Below are positions 42,528-53,535 of a DNA stretch of 64,000 nt, in pieces. Origin of the DNA: Allosphingosinicella deserti. GTDB taxonomy: Bacteria; Pseudomonadota; Alphaproteobacteria; Sphingomonadales; Sphingomonadaceae. The position numbers were made by a program, and so were the translations under genes. Location of the stretch: contig NZ_PXYI01000006.1 in NCBI RefSeq assembly GCF_003012735.1, positions 352,217 to 416,216 of the forward strand. The letters run 5' to 3'. The notes beneath the pieces are model-generated. The model worked only from the letters and a program-made list of their open reading frames with translations, made no database searches and was not told where the DNA came from. Position 1 is the first letter of the stretch, and every line of letters begins with the position of its first letter.

Positions 42528-43830
42528 TCACCGCGCCTCCGCGCCATCGCAGAGTGCGGTGGCAATCGGTGCCGCGCTCGAGCTGATCGAGCCGAGCATT
42601 CCGTACGGCTTCTGCGCGCTGGTGCGCCCGGTCGGAGGCGATCACGGCTGCATCGAGGATGCGCCGCAGCGTGCCGATCTGATCGGCCAGGAGATACGGC
42701 TGCCCCACGGATTGCTTGGCGATGGCGCCGCAGGGCTGGACGCCACGGCGCTGCGGGTACCGCTCGCGTGGACCGTCGCCTGCGGAGGACGGCCGGACTG
42801 GTTCTTCGCCGCACCCGTGCCGCATTGCCGGCTTCATCTGATCGCCGTCGGCATCGGCCCGCATCATTTGTCCGTGGAACGTCTGTCGTCGGTTGCGAAT
42901 CTGCTCGGTCGGCTGGTTCAGGCCGGCGAGGCGACCAAGCTGACCCGCGATGCCAGCGAACGCCTGCAAGCCCTGGTCCGGCACGTTCCGGTCCCCGTGC
43001 TGTTCGTCGATGCCATGGGCGCGCACGAGGTGCAGATGAACGACGAAGCGGCCGTCCTGCTCGGCCTCGCCGAGGGCATGCGGCAGCCGCAGGCGGTCGC
43101 GGGGGCGCTTGCCCGTCTGATCAACGCCAAGGGCCGTCATAGTCTCCATCGCGCACTGACGGAGGATCCGCACGCCAGCCTGCAATTCGAAATCCAGCAG
43201 GCGGGCCGGGATTTCCGCACCGACAGCCGCTGGATCGACGACGAATCGCTTTGTGGGCGCCTGTGGATGTTCACCGACATCACCCGTGAGAAGGCGCTCC
43301 AGCGCCAGCTCGCCGATCTTGCCGCCCACGATCCGCTTACCGGCATCCTCAATCGCGGCAGCTTCGATCTGCGCCTCCGCGAGGAGATCGAGCGGGCGGG
43401 TCGCCACCGGACGCCGCTCGGCCTGCTGCTGTTCGATCTCGATCACTTCAAGGCGGTGAACGACGGGTGGGGCCATCCCGCCGGCGACAAGGTGCTGAAG
43501 GCGGCCGCCGCCGCTGCGGGAGCTGTGCTGCGCGGCAGCGACGTGTTCGCCCGGATCGGCGGCGAGGAATTCGCTGTCATCCTGCCCGAAACGTCCGCGC
43601 AGGGAATGCTCGGCGTCGCCGAACGGATTCGAGTTGCCGTTGCGGCATTGGAGGTGCCGCATGGTGACGCCCTGCTTCGCGTCACCTGCAGCATCGGGGC
43701 TGCTGTCCACGACGCTGCGCGTAACATGCCGGAAGCGCTGGTGGCGCGGGCGGACGAAGCGCTTTACGCCGCCAAGCGCGGCGGGCGAAACCGCGTGGTC
43801 GCGACCGGGGAACTGGCCACCGGCACTTGA
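42511..43830 (+). CDS. PAS-GGDEF diguanylate cyclase
   Basis: 439 aa. The N-terminal ~140 residues are a GAF-like unknown sensor (GLLGDGAAGLDATALRVPLAW), followed by a PAS region (about 150-265: LQALVRHVPVPVLFVDAMGA, RLWMFTDITREK) and a complete GGDEF domain (DPLTGILNRGSFD, FDLDHFKAVNDGWGHPAGD). The active-site motif is GGEEF at 350-354, preceded by an RGSD inhibitory site, so a c-di-GMP-producing, product-inhibited enzyme is expected. Starts inside the end of the RsbQ-like gene, indicating translational coupling. Confidence 0.87.
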   Translation: MSSLLSHRASAPSQSAVAIGAALELIEPSIPYGFCALVRPVGGDHGCIEDAPQRADLIGQEIRLPHGLLGDGAAGLDATALRVPLAWTVACGGRPDWFFAAPVPHCRLHLIAVGIGPHHLSVERLSSVANLLGRLVQAGEATKLTRDASERLQALVRHVPVPVLFVDAMGAHEVQMNDEAAVLLGLAEGMRQPQAVAGALARLINAKGRHSLHRALTEDPHASLQFEIQQAGRDFRTDSRWIDDESLCGRLWMFTDITREKALQRQLADLAAHDPLTGILNRGSFDLRLREEIERAGRHRTPLGLLLFDLDHFKAVNDGWGHPAGDKVLKAAAAAAGAVLRGSDVFARIGGEEFAVILPETSAQGMLGVAERIRVAVAALEVPHGDALLRVTCSIGAAVHDAARNMPEALVARADEALYAAKRGGRNRVVATGELATGT

Positions 43831-44777
43831 CCGTGGCGGCCCGCTTGCGCGAAGCGGCGGACGTGTCGCAATCCGGTCCTCCCCAATCGCTCGAGGCGCT
43901 CGTCGCCGCCGAACTCGCGGAAGCGGTGGATCCGCGGGTGTCGGCCATGGCGGCGGCGCTCGCCGCGCTCTACCCGCGGGCGGCACGCGCCGTGCTCTTT
44001 TACGGATCGTGCCTTCGCGAACGCCAGCTCGACGGGCTGATGCTCGATTTCTACCTGATCGTCTCGGATTATGCGGTGGCCTACGGCAAGAGCTGGATGG
44101 TCTCGGCCAATCGCCTGATCCCGCCGAACGTCTTTCCGTTTCAGCATGAAGGCCTCGTCGCAAAATATGCGGTGCTCAGCGAAGCCGACTTCCACCGGCT
44201 GAACGGCCCTGAGACCTTGTCCGTGTCGGTGTGGGCGCGCTTTGCCCAGCCTTCGCGGCTGGTGTGGAGCGCCGATACGCGCGCGAGCCAGGCGGCGGTG
44301 GCATCGGTCGCGCGTGCTGCGCCGACATTGCTCATGGCGGCGCGGCCGCTCTTTGCGGGAACGGATCCTCTCGATCTGTGGCGGCTCGGTTTCCAGCTGA
44401 CCTACGGCGCCGAGCTGCGCTCCGAGCGGAAGGGGAGGGCGGCGTCGGTCGTCGAAGCCGATCCGGAGCGCTATGCGCGCTTCTCCGGTCCCGCCTTGTC
44501 CGCGGCAGGCATATTGCTGGATCAGGAGGTGTCCGCGGCCGAGCGGGGCAGGGGGCTGCGCCGCTGGGCTCGGATGCGACGGGCCGGCAAGGCGCTGACC
44601 GTGGTTCGGCTGATGAAGGCGAGCGGGACCTATGCGGGCGGGATCGACTATCTCGCCTGGAAGATCAACCGCCACGCCGGAACGGAGATCGCGATCAAGC
44701 CATGGCAGCGGCGCTGGCCGCTGGTCGCAGCCCTTACTCTGCTGCCGAAACTTCTTCGGCGGGGTGCCATTCGCTGA
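43827..44777 (+). CDS. Tam41/MMP37-like nucleotidyltransferase (putative CDP-diacylglycerol synthase)
   Basis: About 316 aa. The nucleotidyltransferase signature FYGSCLRERQLDGLMLDFYL (Gly60-Ser61, Asp74) matches Tam41 in its place and spacing. Further Tam41-like blocks are PPNVFPFQHEGLVAKYAVLS, VSVWARFAQPSRLVW, LWRLGFQLTYGAELRSERKG, and the C-terminal VVRLMKASGTYAGGIDYLAW. Mitochondrial Tam41 makes CDP-diacylglycerol for cardiolipin. Starts with TTG overlapping the GGDEF stop, or GTG six bases on; the ribosome site is weak. The assignment is from remembered similarity to yeast Tam41 and needs a profile search. Its 3' end overlaps the kinase gene by 44 bp (convergent). Confidence 0.65.
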   Translation: MTVAARLREAADVSQSGPPQSLEALVAAELAEAVDPRVSAMAAALAALYPRAARAVLFYGSCLRERQLDGLMLDFYLIVSDYAVAYGKSWMVSANRLIPPNVFPFQHEGLVAKYAVLSEADFHRLNGPETLSVSVWARFAQPSRLVWSADTRASQAAVASVARAAPTLLMAARPLFAGTDPLDLWRLGFQLTYGAELRSERKGRAASVVEADPERYARFSGPALSAAGILLDQEVSAAERGRGLRRWARMRRAGKALTVVRLMKASGTYAGGIDYLAWKINRHAGTEIAIKPWQRRWPLVAALTLLPKLLRRGAIR

Positions 44778-46743
44778 CCCGGCGCGAGAGCGCGCTGGCG
44801 ACCGCGGACGACAGGCCGGAAACGGTGAACGGCTTGCGCAGGATGTCGTGACCGCTGAGATCGTCGGCATCGCCTGCCTCGCCGACATAGCCGGTGACGA
44901 ACAAAACGGCGATCCACGGCCACCGATGGGCGGCCTCGCGGATCAGTTCGGGGCCGGTCATTTCCGGCATCATCACGTCGGTGATGATCAGCGAAATGCT
45001 GGTCTCCCGCTCGAGCAGGTCGATCGCTTCGCGGCCGCTGGCGCAGGCGATCGTGCGATAGCCCAGTTCCTCGAGCGCCCCGACGGTGGCGCGGCTGACT
45101 CGCGGATCGTCTTCGACGACCAGGATCGACGTACCCGCCGGCGCGACCGCGACTTCGGGTATCGCGCGCGGCACCGGACGGATCTCGGCGGCATTCTGGC
45201 CGCTTACCTCGATCCTGGGCAGGTAGATGGACACCGTCGTGCCAACGCCGACCGTCGAATCGAGCGTGATGTTGCCGCCGGATTGCCGTGCGAAGCCGAA
45301 GATCTGGCTGAGACCAAGGCCGGTGCCCTTGCCGACCGGTTTGGTGGTGAAGAAGGGCTCGAACACGCGGTCGATCATCTCGGGCGGAATTCCGGAGCCG
45401 GTGTCGGCGACGCTGATCCGGACATAGTCGCCCGCGGACAGCTCGTTCACCTCACCGTCGGCAAGGGTGACGTTGTCCACCCGGATGGCGAGCTGGCCCT
45501 GCCCATCCATCGCATCGCGGCCGTTCACCGCCATGTTGAGGATCGCGTTCTCGAGCTGGTTGGTGTCGACGCGGATGTGCCAAGGCCGCTCGGGGAAGCG
45601 GGTGGAGACGGTGATCCGCTCGCCGATCGACCGATCGACCAGATCGAGCATGCCTTCGACCAGCTCCGACGGCGAGGTCGAGACCGGGAGCAGGGGCTCG
45701 GCGCGGGCGAAGGCGAGCAATCTGCGGGTCAGTGCCGCGGCGCGGGTCGCGCCTTCCATGGCATTGTCGAGGTGGAATTCCACCTCGCGCTTCGAACTCC
45801 GCAGCTTGCGCTTGGCGAGATCGAGCCCGCCGACGACCACCGCCAGCATGTTGTTGAAATCGTGCGCGATGCCGCCGGTGAGCTGGCCCACGGCCTCCAT
45901 CTTCTGGACCTGGCGGAGCTGCGCCTCCGCGGCCGCGCGCTCGGCCGCCTCTTCCTTCAGGCGCTGATTGGCGTCGACCAGCTCGCTGGTTCGCGCACGC
46001 ACCGCCTCCTCCAGGCGCTGGGCGCGGCTGGCCTCGCTGTCGGCCTCGGCCAGCGCGTGCAGGCGCTGGCGGATGGCACGGTAAGCGAGATAGCCGAGAA
46101 CGACCGCACCGATGCCGATCAGCACGGCGATCCAGCCGAGCCATTCCGTAAGCTCGTTGGCGCGCGCCCCGGACGTGCCGGTGGCGGTCATTCGATCGAG
46201 CAGATCGTGGCGCTCCTCCTGCGCGATCTCGCTCAGTTTCCCGCGCAGCGCATCGCCGGTCGGCGACATGCCGGCCTGATAGAAAAGCGAGATGCCCCCG
46301 CTGCCCTTCTTGGCGCTCGCCGCGGCCGCTGCGACCGCGAGCTCGGTGCCGCGCACCCGATAGAGGCGGCGCAGTTCCTTGACTCGGGCATATTGTTCGG
46401 GGTCGCGATACACCATGCGCTCGAGCTGGGTGATCTGCCGCTCGGCCAGGCGCCATTCGTTATAATAGGTCGTGCCGGTCTTCTGCAGCTCGTCGAGCAC
46501 GTAGCGGCCGAGCGCGGCCTCGGCGCGGGCAATCGATCCGTCCGCGCTTCGGGTGAGCAGCATCACGTCGTAGCTGTGGCGTTCCCACAAGATCGCCTGC
46601 TCGCGAGCCCGGTTCGAGCTCGTGACCATGAACATGAGCGCGACCAGCAGGAGGGTCGCGACGACCGCTCCTGCGCTCGCGAGCGCGCCACGTCCCCTGC
46701 CTGAAGTCTCGTCCATGGACGTGTCAAATCCTTCACCCGCCAT
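44734..46743 (-). CDS. Hybrid sensor histidine kinase with receiver domain (669 aa)
   Basis: Membrane helix at about 22-42, a periplasmic four-helix region (about 45-205), second helix ([20 protein letters not shown]), coiled coil, HisKA with [19 protein letters not shown], HATPase with [34 protein letters not shown] and [12 protein letters not shown], and a C-terminal receiver ([27 protein letters not shown]). The HDFNN H-box is typical of alphaproteobacterial cytochrome-c-like hybrid kinases. The ATG at 46743 has no clear ribosome site; ATG 46716 is an alternative. No partner regulator is adjacent. Confidence 0.87.
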   Translation of the reverse strand: MAGEGFDTSMDETSGRGRGALASAGAVVATLLLVALMFMVTSSNRAREQAILWERHSYDVMLLTRSADGSIARAEAALGRYVLDELQKTGTTYYNEWRLAERQITQLERMVYRDPEQYARVKELRRLYRVRGTELAVAAAAASAKKGSGGISLFYQAGMSPTGDALRGKLSEIAQEERHDLLDRMTATGTSGARANELTEWLGWIAVLIGIGAVVLGYLAYRAIRQRLHALAEADSEASRAQRLEEAVRARTSELVDANQRLKEEAAERAAAEAQLRQVQKMEAVGQLTGGIAHDFNNMLAVVVGGLDLAKRKLRSSKREVEFHLDNAMEGATRAAALTRRLLAFARAEPLLPVSTSPSELVEGMLDLVDRSIGERITVSTRFPERPWHIRVDTNQLENAILNMAVNGRDAMDGQGQLAIRVDNVTLADGEVNELSAGDYVRISVADTGSGIPPEMIDRVFEPFFTTKPVGKGTGLGLSQIFGFARQSGGNITLDSTVGVGTTVSIYLPRIEVSGQNAAEIRPVPRAIPEVAVAPAGTSILVVEDDPRVSRATVGALEELGYRTIACASGREAIDLLERETSISLIITDVMMPEMTGPELIREAAHRWPWIAVLFVTGYVGEAGDADDLSGHDILRKPFTVSGLSSAVASALSRRVSEWHPAEEVSAAE

Positions 46744-46803
46744 TTACCAAGTCTATTCCAAAGCAAATGCGCTGGAAAGACTAGGGAAGCTACGTAAAGG
46801 ACA

Positions 46804-46828
46804 GGCATACCCCTGCATCGGGTATGCC
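46804..46828. promoter_or_regulatory. Perfect 9-bp inverted repeat between spt and the kinase gene
   Basis: GGCATACCC-7-GGGTATGCC lies 60 bp downstream of the serine palmitoyltransferase stop and 60 bp upstream of the kinase start. Lack of a strong T-run leaves terminator and operator equally possible. Confidence 0.45.
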
Positions 46829-46888
46829 GAAGGCAATGGGCCGGGCTCGACCGTCAGTGCAGAGATTCGTTGCGCGGGTGCAAGAAGC

Positions 46889-48154
46889 TCAGGCTATTAC
46901 GCCGGTCGCGCGTCCCGCCGCTGCGAACATCTCGAGAATCCGTCCGACTTCCTCGCGCGAATGCTCGGCGCACAAGGAGCAGCGGAGCAGGTACATGCCG
47001 GCCGGCGTCGCCGGCGGCCGTGCCATGTTCACATAGACTCCGGCTTCGAGCAGGGCCTGCCACATCAGCACCGTCGTCTGCTGGTCGGCGAGGAGCACGG
47101 CGATGATCGCAGATTGGGGTTCCGGAGTCGCCAGGGTGAAGCCGAGCTCGCGCAGGCCCTGGTGGAGCCGCCGGCTATTCTCCCAGAGATGGGCCCGCTT
47201 CTCTCCGGCATGCATCAGTTTGCGGATGGAGGTCGCGGCGGTGGCGACGACCGAGGGCGGCAGCGAGGCGGTGAAGACGTACGGGCGGCAGACCAGGCGC
47301 AGCACCTCGAACTTGGGATGGTTCGAGACGATGAAGCCGCCGACCGTGCCGACCGATTTGGAGAAGGTGCCGACGACGAAATCGACCTGATCCTCGACTC
47401 CGGCTTCCTCGAACACGCCCCGGCCCTTCTCGCCGAAGAAGCCCATGCCGTGCGCTTCGTCGACGACGACCATGGCGCCATGGCGCTTGGCGACCTCGAC
47501 CATCTCCTTGAGCGGAGCGATATCGCCGAGCATGGAATAGACGCCCTCGAGCACGACCAGGCGACCGCCTTCCGGCGGCAACCGCTTTAGCCGGCGCTCC
47601 AGATCCTCGACGCTATTGTGGCGGAAGCGGACGATCTGGGCATTGCCCAAGGCGCAGCCGTCATAGATGGACGCATGGCTGTCGGCATCGAGGATGATGT
47701 AATCCTCCTTGCCGGCGATCGTCGCCATCAGCCCGAGATTGGCCTGGTAGCCGGTCGAGAAGACCATGGCGTGGGCAGTGCCGTAATAGTCCTTCAGCGC
47801 CTCCTCGACCTCGCGGTGGCCCTGATAGGTGCCGTTCAGCACCCGGCTGCCGGTGGTGCCGGCGCCATAATCGTCGAGCGCCTGCTTGCCCGCAGCGACG
47901 ACGTCCGGATCGAACGTCATTCCCATATAATTGTAGGTGCCGAGGAGAATCGTCTCCTTGCCCTTGATGATCGCGCGGGTCGGGGAGAGCACCTGCTCCA
48001 TCACCAACCCGAACGGGTCGCGGACGCCGGTATCGAGCAAAGCCTCGCGCTCGGCGATCAGGGCGTCGAATTTCGAGAACAGGTCGCGTCCATGCGACGG
48101 CGCGATCGCCGTCTCGTCGGCAGGGTCCATCGGGTTGCGGGCGGCCTCGGTCAT
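46889..48154 (-). CDS. spt: Serine palmitoyltransferase
   Basis: 421-aa soluble PLP enzyme of the alpha-oxoamine synthase family that condenses serine with palmitoyl-CoA (or acyl-ACP) to 3-ketosphinganine, the first step of sphingolipid synthesis. Strong identity to the Sphingomonas paucimobilis enzyme as I recall it: LLGTYNYMGMTFDPDV, LDADSHASIYDGC, VLEGVYSMLGDIAPLKEMV, VDEAHGMGFFG, the PLP lysine in GTFSKSVGTVGG and NMARPPATPAG. The ATG lies 4 bp after the ACP stop, so the two are coupled. A frame extending 12 codons further upstream runs into the ACP gene and is rejected. Confidence 0.95.
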   Translation of the reverse strand: MTEAARNPMDPADETAIAPSHGRDLFSKFDALIAEREALLDTGVRDPFGLVMEQVLSPTRAIIKGKETILLGTYNYMGMTFDPDVVAAGKQALDDYGAGTTGSRVLNGTYQGHREVEEALKDYYGTAHAMVFSTGYQANLGLMATIAGKEDYIILDADSHASIYDGCALGNAQIVRFRHNSVEDLERRLKRLPPEGGRLVVLEGVYSMLGDIAPLKEMVEVAKRHGAMVVVDEAHGMGFFGEKGRGVFEEAGVEDQVDFVVGTFSKSVGTVGGFIVSNHPKFEVLRLVCRPYVFTASLPPSVVATAATSIRKLMHAGEKRAHLWENSRRLHQGLRELGFTLATPEPQSAIIAVLLADQQTTVLMWQALLEAGVYVNMARPPATPAGMYLLRCSLCAEHSREEVGRILEMFAAAGRATGVIA

Positions 48155-48158
48155 CGGA

Positions 48159-48407
48159 TCAGCTGTCGCTGCGAAGCTGTTCGACCGCATCGACCAGCTG
48201 GCCGACGGTCTCGATCTCGGCCTGCATGTTCATCGTGATCAGGATATCGAATTCATCCTCCACGGACGCGACGAAATCCATGACGATCAGGCTGTCCCAC
48301 TCGAGATCGCCGGCGAAGGTGGTCGCCTCGGCGAGCGTCACGCCCTTCTTGTTGAACGGAGCGATGAGCTGGCTCACCTTGTCGAAGATTTCGTCTCTGT
48401 CGGTCAT
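48159..48407 (-). CDS. Acyl carrier protein of the ceramide pathway
   Basis: 82 aa with the phosphopantetheine serine in EWDSLIVMDFV (about residue 39). Short acidic helical protein typical of ACPs but divergent from FAS AcpP (KVSQLIAPFNKKGVTLAEAT). In Caulobacter a dedicated ACP next to spt is required for ceramide synthesis, supplying acyl chains to serine palmitoyltransferase; the gene order here is the same. Coupled to spt. Confidence 0.9.
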   Translation of the reverse strand: MTDRDEIFDKVSQLIAPFNKKGVTLAEATTFAGDLEWDSLIVMDFVASVEDEFDILITMNMQAEIETVGQLVDAVEQLRSDS

Positions 48408-48552
48408 GCTCGTCCCTTAGGTTCCGGCAGCCGCCCTGCCAAGGGAATAGGGCCGGAATACGACCGTGCCGGGGCCGAGAAGCAGGCGGCAGAGGCGCTG
48501 CGGGCGAAGACGGCCGACGACGCGACCTGTGCGCCGCCGGCCCGTTTCTGCA

Positions 48553-48726
48553 TCAGCGGCCGATCGCCATCATCGGCTGTCGATGCAGCCGGTCCTTCAC
48601 CGCCAGCCGCAGCTTTTTCAGCCGCAGCAGTCGCCGCCAGTCGGGCAGGCGCCGCTTCAGCTCGCGACCGATTTCGTCGTCCAGCTTCCGGTGAACAAGG
48701 GTCAGGCGGTAGGTCATTGCATTCAT
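48553..48726 (-). CDS. DUF465/YdcH-family small protein (57 aa)
   Basis: Short protein MNAMTYRLTLVHRKLDDEIG..., continuing RELKRRLPDWRRLLRLKKLR and LAVKDRLHRQPMMAIGR. The heptad charge pattern and HRKLDDEI/LKKLRLAVKDRL match DUF465, small coiled-coil proteins of unknown function. Lies between cerR and the ACP gene on the same strand, with 146 bp to the ACP gene, so it may be part of the transcript. Confidence 0.75.
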   Translation of the reverse strand: MNAMTYRLTLVHRKLDDEIGRELKRRLPDWRRLLRLKKLRLAVKDRLHRQPMMAIGR

Positions 48727-48910
48727 AGCCACGCTCCAATCGATGGTGTCATCGATCGGGTCGGCTGCGATGCAGAAAGGGCATAGATGAAGACCTGCAT
48801 CGAGCTAACCCGATGCGGTCCGACATCACGATCGTTCCTGAAGAACGGCCGCCAGAGGGGCCCGGTCCCGCAGAGCCGATCTGGGGACGAGATGCCGGCG
48901 GTTCAAGGCG

Positions 48911-50880
<1,970 letters not shown>

Positions 50881-51474
50881 TTAGGGACGTGCGCCGTCAA
50901 CCGCCACCCCCATCGAGGAAAGCAGGTGGCTGCGGGCCAGTTCGCGTGCCTTTTCGGGGCGAAGTCCGAGCGCTGCGGCCATCGGCGCGCCAAGCAACGA
51001 ATCGCCGAGCGCCGCCAGGACGAGCCAAAGGGTGATCTCATGCACCGGTCGATCGTCATGGCCCTGGCCGAGATGGTCGACGAGCCGGTGGATCGCCTCC
51101 AGCACGGGGTTGAGCGCATCCTTGTTGCCCGACAGGATCATCCATGCGGCGAGCGCGCCGGCCCCCTCGCGCCCGAACGCATCGAAAGTGCGGTCGACGA
51201 TCTCGCGCGGGTCCGCGTCCCCGGTGCGGGCGCGGACCACGGCATCGCCGATCGCAGCGGTGATCCGATCCGAGAGATAGCGGGCAAGTTCGGCCTGGAG
51301 CTCGGCCGCGGAGCCGAAATGGTGGAGCAGATTGGCGTGGGTGCGCCCGATCCTCCCGGCAACGGCCTTGAGGGTTACCGCCTGCGGCCCAGCCTCGATC
51401 AGCAGGGTGCGGGCGGCTTCCAAAGCGGCGGAACGACTTTCCTCCGGGGTGAGTCGGGCTCGGACTGTTGACAT
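50881..51474 (-). CDS. TetR-family transcriptional regulator (197 aa)
   Basis: N-terminal TetR HTH (SAALEAARTLLIEAGPQAVT, GRIGRTHANLLHHFGSAAEL) and helical ligand domain to LLSSMGVAVDG. Divergent from the PF10118 hydrolase gene with a 43-bp gap that carries an imperfect inverted repeat, the standard arrangement for local autoregulation. Ends 10 bp ahead of obg on the same strand, so obg may also be read from this promoter. Confidence 0.85.
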   Translation of the reverse strand: MSTVRARLTPEESRSAALEAARTLLIEAGPQAVTLKAVAGRIGRTHANLLHHFGSAAELQAELARYLSDRITAAIGDAVVRARTGDADPREIVDRTFDAFGREGAGALAAWMILSGNKDALNPVLEAIHRLVDHLGQGHDDRPVHEITLWLVLAALGDSLLGAPMAAALGLRPEKARELARSHLLSSMGVAVDGARP

Positions 51475-51488
51475 CAGTGTAAGTAAAC
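51467..51488. promoter_or_regulatory. Candidate TetR operator
   Basis: GTTGAC-10-GTAAAC is an inverted repeat with one mismatch covering the TetR start codon region, between the divergent TetR and hydrolase genes. Confidence 0.4.
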
Positions 51489-51517
51489 GCAATCTATCAT
51501 GGACAAGGAGATACAGC

Positions 51518-52351
51518 ATGGCGAGCGTTGCGACACCCTCCGATCTCACGATCACGCCGCGTGACCAGAGGTTCGGTCGCGGCAGCAAGACCGAGCGCTG
51601 GTGGCTGGCCGGGGATCCGATCGGCACCGCCCTCTACAATGCGCTGTCGGCGACCTTTCCCAAGGGCGAGGCCTTCTTCGTTGAAAGCGTCCGCGCCTTT
51701 CGCGAGGGCGCCGAGCCGAGGCTCGCTGCCGACATCAAGGCGTTCACCACCCAGGAGGTGATGCACAGCCGTGAGCATGTTGCCTTCAACAAGCGCGCCG
51801 TCGATGCCGGCTACGATCTCAGCCGACTCGACAAGGCCGTGGACGATCGGCTTGCCATCGTTCGCGCCCGCCACCCGATGGTCAGCCTCGCAGCGACGAT
51901 GGCGCTCGAGCATTTCACCGCGATGCTGGCGCACGAGCTGCTCGCCGATCCGCGGCACCTCGCCGGTGCCGATGCGGAGACGGCGGCCCTGTGGCGCTGG
52001 CACGCGATCGAGGAAATCGAGCATAAGGGCGTCGCCTACGACACCTGGCTTCATGCGACCAGGGACCTGAGCCGGTTCAAGCGCTGGAGCATCAAGGCGC
52101 GCGTCATGCTGCTCGTCACTCATCATTTCCTGGTCGATCGTGCCAAGGGCGCGCTCGATCTGCTTGCCCAGGACGGGATCAGCGGCCCGAAGGCGTGGGC
52201 ACGCCTGTTCTGGTTCTCGTTCGTGAAGCCCGGCATGATGCGCAAGATCCTCGGAGCCTGGCTGCGCTACTTCCTTCCCCGCTTCCATCCCTGGAACCAT
52301 GACGATCGGGCCTTGATCGAGGCTGAAGAGAAAGCGCTCGGCTACGCCTGA
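51518..52351 (+). CDS. PF10118-type metal-dependent hydrolase (277 aa)
   Basis: All-helical di-metal-like protein. The putative metal-ligand glutamates and histidines are in EVMHSREHVAFNKRA, MALEHFTAMLAHELL and WHAIEEIEHKGVAYDTW, the EH-rich helices typical of this family. Two C-terminal membrane-associating stretches (ARVMLLVTHHFL, WARLFWFSFVKPGMM). AAGGAG lies 7 nt before the ATG. Substrate unknown; lipid or hydrophobic substrate is a guess from TetR-linked relatives. Confidence 0.75.
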   Translation: MASVATPSDLTITPRDQRFGRGSKTERWWLAGDPIGTALYNALSATFPKGEAFFVESVRAFREGAEPRLAADIKAFTTQEVMHSREHVAFNKRAVDAGYDLSRLDKAVDDRLAIVRARHPMVSLAATMALEHFTAMLAHELLADPRHLAGADAETAALWRWHAIEEIEHKGVAYDTWLHATRDLSRFKRWSIKARVMLLVTHHFLVDRAKGALDLLAQDGISGPKAWARLFWFSFVKPGMMRKILGAWLRYFLPRFHPWNHDDRALIEAEEKALGYA

Positions 52352-52743
52352 TCGGCCTTGGGCGCCGCTTCCTCCTCGGCGTGGGTCGGCGCGAACTCGA
52401 TCGCCAACACGGCCATGATCCACACTGCAAGCGTGGCGGCGAGACGGTTCACATCCCCTTCGCTGAGGCCCGTGGGGGTCATCCTGTCGTTGGTGAACAC
52501 CATCGCCAGCAGCCCGATGTAAAGAGCAAGCGTGCCGAGTGCGTAAAGGCGGCGTTCGGACGTTGAGATCATCCGCAGCACCGCGACGGTGCCGGCGAGG
52601 AGGATGATCAGCAGGACATAGTCCTTGAGCGGAACCGTGCCGAGAGTGCCCAGATTGGCGCCGAGCAAAGCACCGAAAAAGAGATTGAAGCCGTCGACCG
52701 AGCCGAGTCTCTCCGCCTTCGTCTGCTTCCAGATCGACACCAT
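52342..52743 (-). CDS. Small inner-membrane protein (133 aa)
   Basis: Four hydrophobic helices (NLFFGALLGANLGTLGTVPL, VLLIILLAGTVAVLRMI, YALGTLALYIGLLAMVF, LAATLAVWIMAVLAIEF) and an acidic tail. I do not recognise the family. Converges on the hydrolase gene with a 10-bp overlap. The start at 52743 is chosen because the preceding 15 residues read like non-coding leader. Confidence 0.55.
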   Translation of the reverse strand: MVSIWKQTKAERLGSVDGFNLFFGALLGANLGTLGTVPLKDYVLLIILLAGTVAVLRMISTSERRLYALGTLALYIGLLAMVFTNDRMTPTGLSEGDVNRLAATLAVWIMAVLAIEFAPTHAEEEAAPKADQA

Positions 52744-52812
52744 CGACTCCCCCCCTGCAATCGCCGCCCAGGCTAAACGGGGCGGCAATTGCAGGGAAGG
52801 GAAGAATGGCCA

Positions 52813-53364
52813 TCACGCCGCCATGCGTGCGTCCGCCGCCGCCGGTTCTTCGGCATCCAGCACCAGGGCGAATTCCCGGCAGGGCGCCAGTTCCCGCCGG
52901 CCGGCGCTGAACCGCGGCATCACGCCCGTGGAGCGGAATCCGAGCTTGTGCAGGACCCGGCCCGAAGCGGGGTTGTCGAGGAAATGTCCCGCGTGGAGCC
53001 GCGGCAGCCGCAGGCTCTCGCGAGCCATCGCGATCACGGCGCGGCCGGCCTCCGTGGCGTAGCCGAGGCCCCAGAACGGGCGTGCGATCCAGTAGCCCAA
53101 TTCCATCTCGCCATCGGGACGGCGGCCGAGGCCGATCGCGCCGGCAAGCTGCGGCGCACCCAAAGTGCGGCGGAAGATCAGCATGGAGGGTTCGGCCGGC
53201 GAACGGTCGGTCGTCAGGAAGGCCTCCGCATCCGCCAGCGTATAAGGCCAGGGTGCACTGGCGAGATTACGGACGATCGCCTCGTCCGCCACCGCTGCGT
53301 AGAGGGCAGGGGCGTCCTGCGTCCAGCCGGGCCGCAGCAGCAATCTCTCGGTCCTTGCAAACAT
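52813..53364 (-). CDS. GNAT N-acetyltransferase, RimJ/RimL type (183 aa)
   Basis: Acetyl-CoA-dependent acyltransferase. The start TERLLLRPGWTQDAPALYAA, the AIGLGRRPDGEMELGYWIA strand, the acetyl-CoA loop WGLGYATEAGRAVIAMA (Q/RxxGxG/A form) and LHKLGFRSTGVMPRFS are the standard RimJ/RimL order. Could modify ribosomal proteins, antibiotics or metabolites; nothing in the neighbourhood decides it. Confidence 0.82.
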   Translation of the reverse strand: MFARTERLLLRPGWTQDAPALYAAVADEAIVRNLASAPWPYTLADAEAFLTTDRSPAEPSMLIFRRTLGAPQLAGAIGLGRRPDGEMELGYWIARPFWGLGYATEAGRAVIAMARESLRLPRLHAGHFLDNPASGRVLHKLGFRSTGVMPRFSAGRRELAPCREFALVLDAEEPAAADARMAA

Positions 53365-53443
53365 CGTCTCTTCCTCTCTGGGCCTTGCCCGCGCCGCTAC
53401 CCTTGCGAGGTTTCAGCGCGGTGACAGTTTCGAGGGAGAAACG

Positions 53444-53472
53444 AAAAAGGGAGAGGGGGTGACCCCTCTCCC
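53444..53472 (-). terminator. Intrinsic terminator of rplU-rpmA
   Basis: On the minus strand a perfect 10-bp stem (GGGAGAGGGG/CCCCTCTCCC, 4-nt loop) is followed by five T residues (53444-53448), about 65 bp past the rpmA stop. A textbook Rho-independent site. Confidence 0.85.
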
Positions 53473-53535
53473 TCGAACGGTGCTCTTGTGAGTACCTTGG
53501 GGTCACCCGTCGGGCGACCCTGGCAAGGTCGCCAA

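Noticed and set aside
48404..48739. A 111-codon minus-strand frame between cerR and the ACP gene
   Set aside because: The DUF465 frame at 48553-48726 in a different register has a clear family match, so this frame is its shadow.
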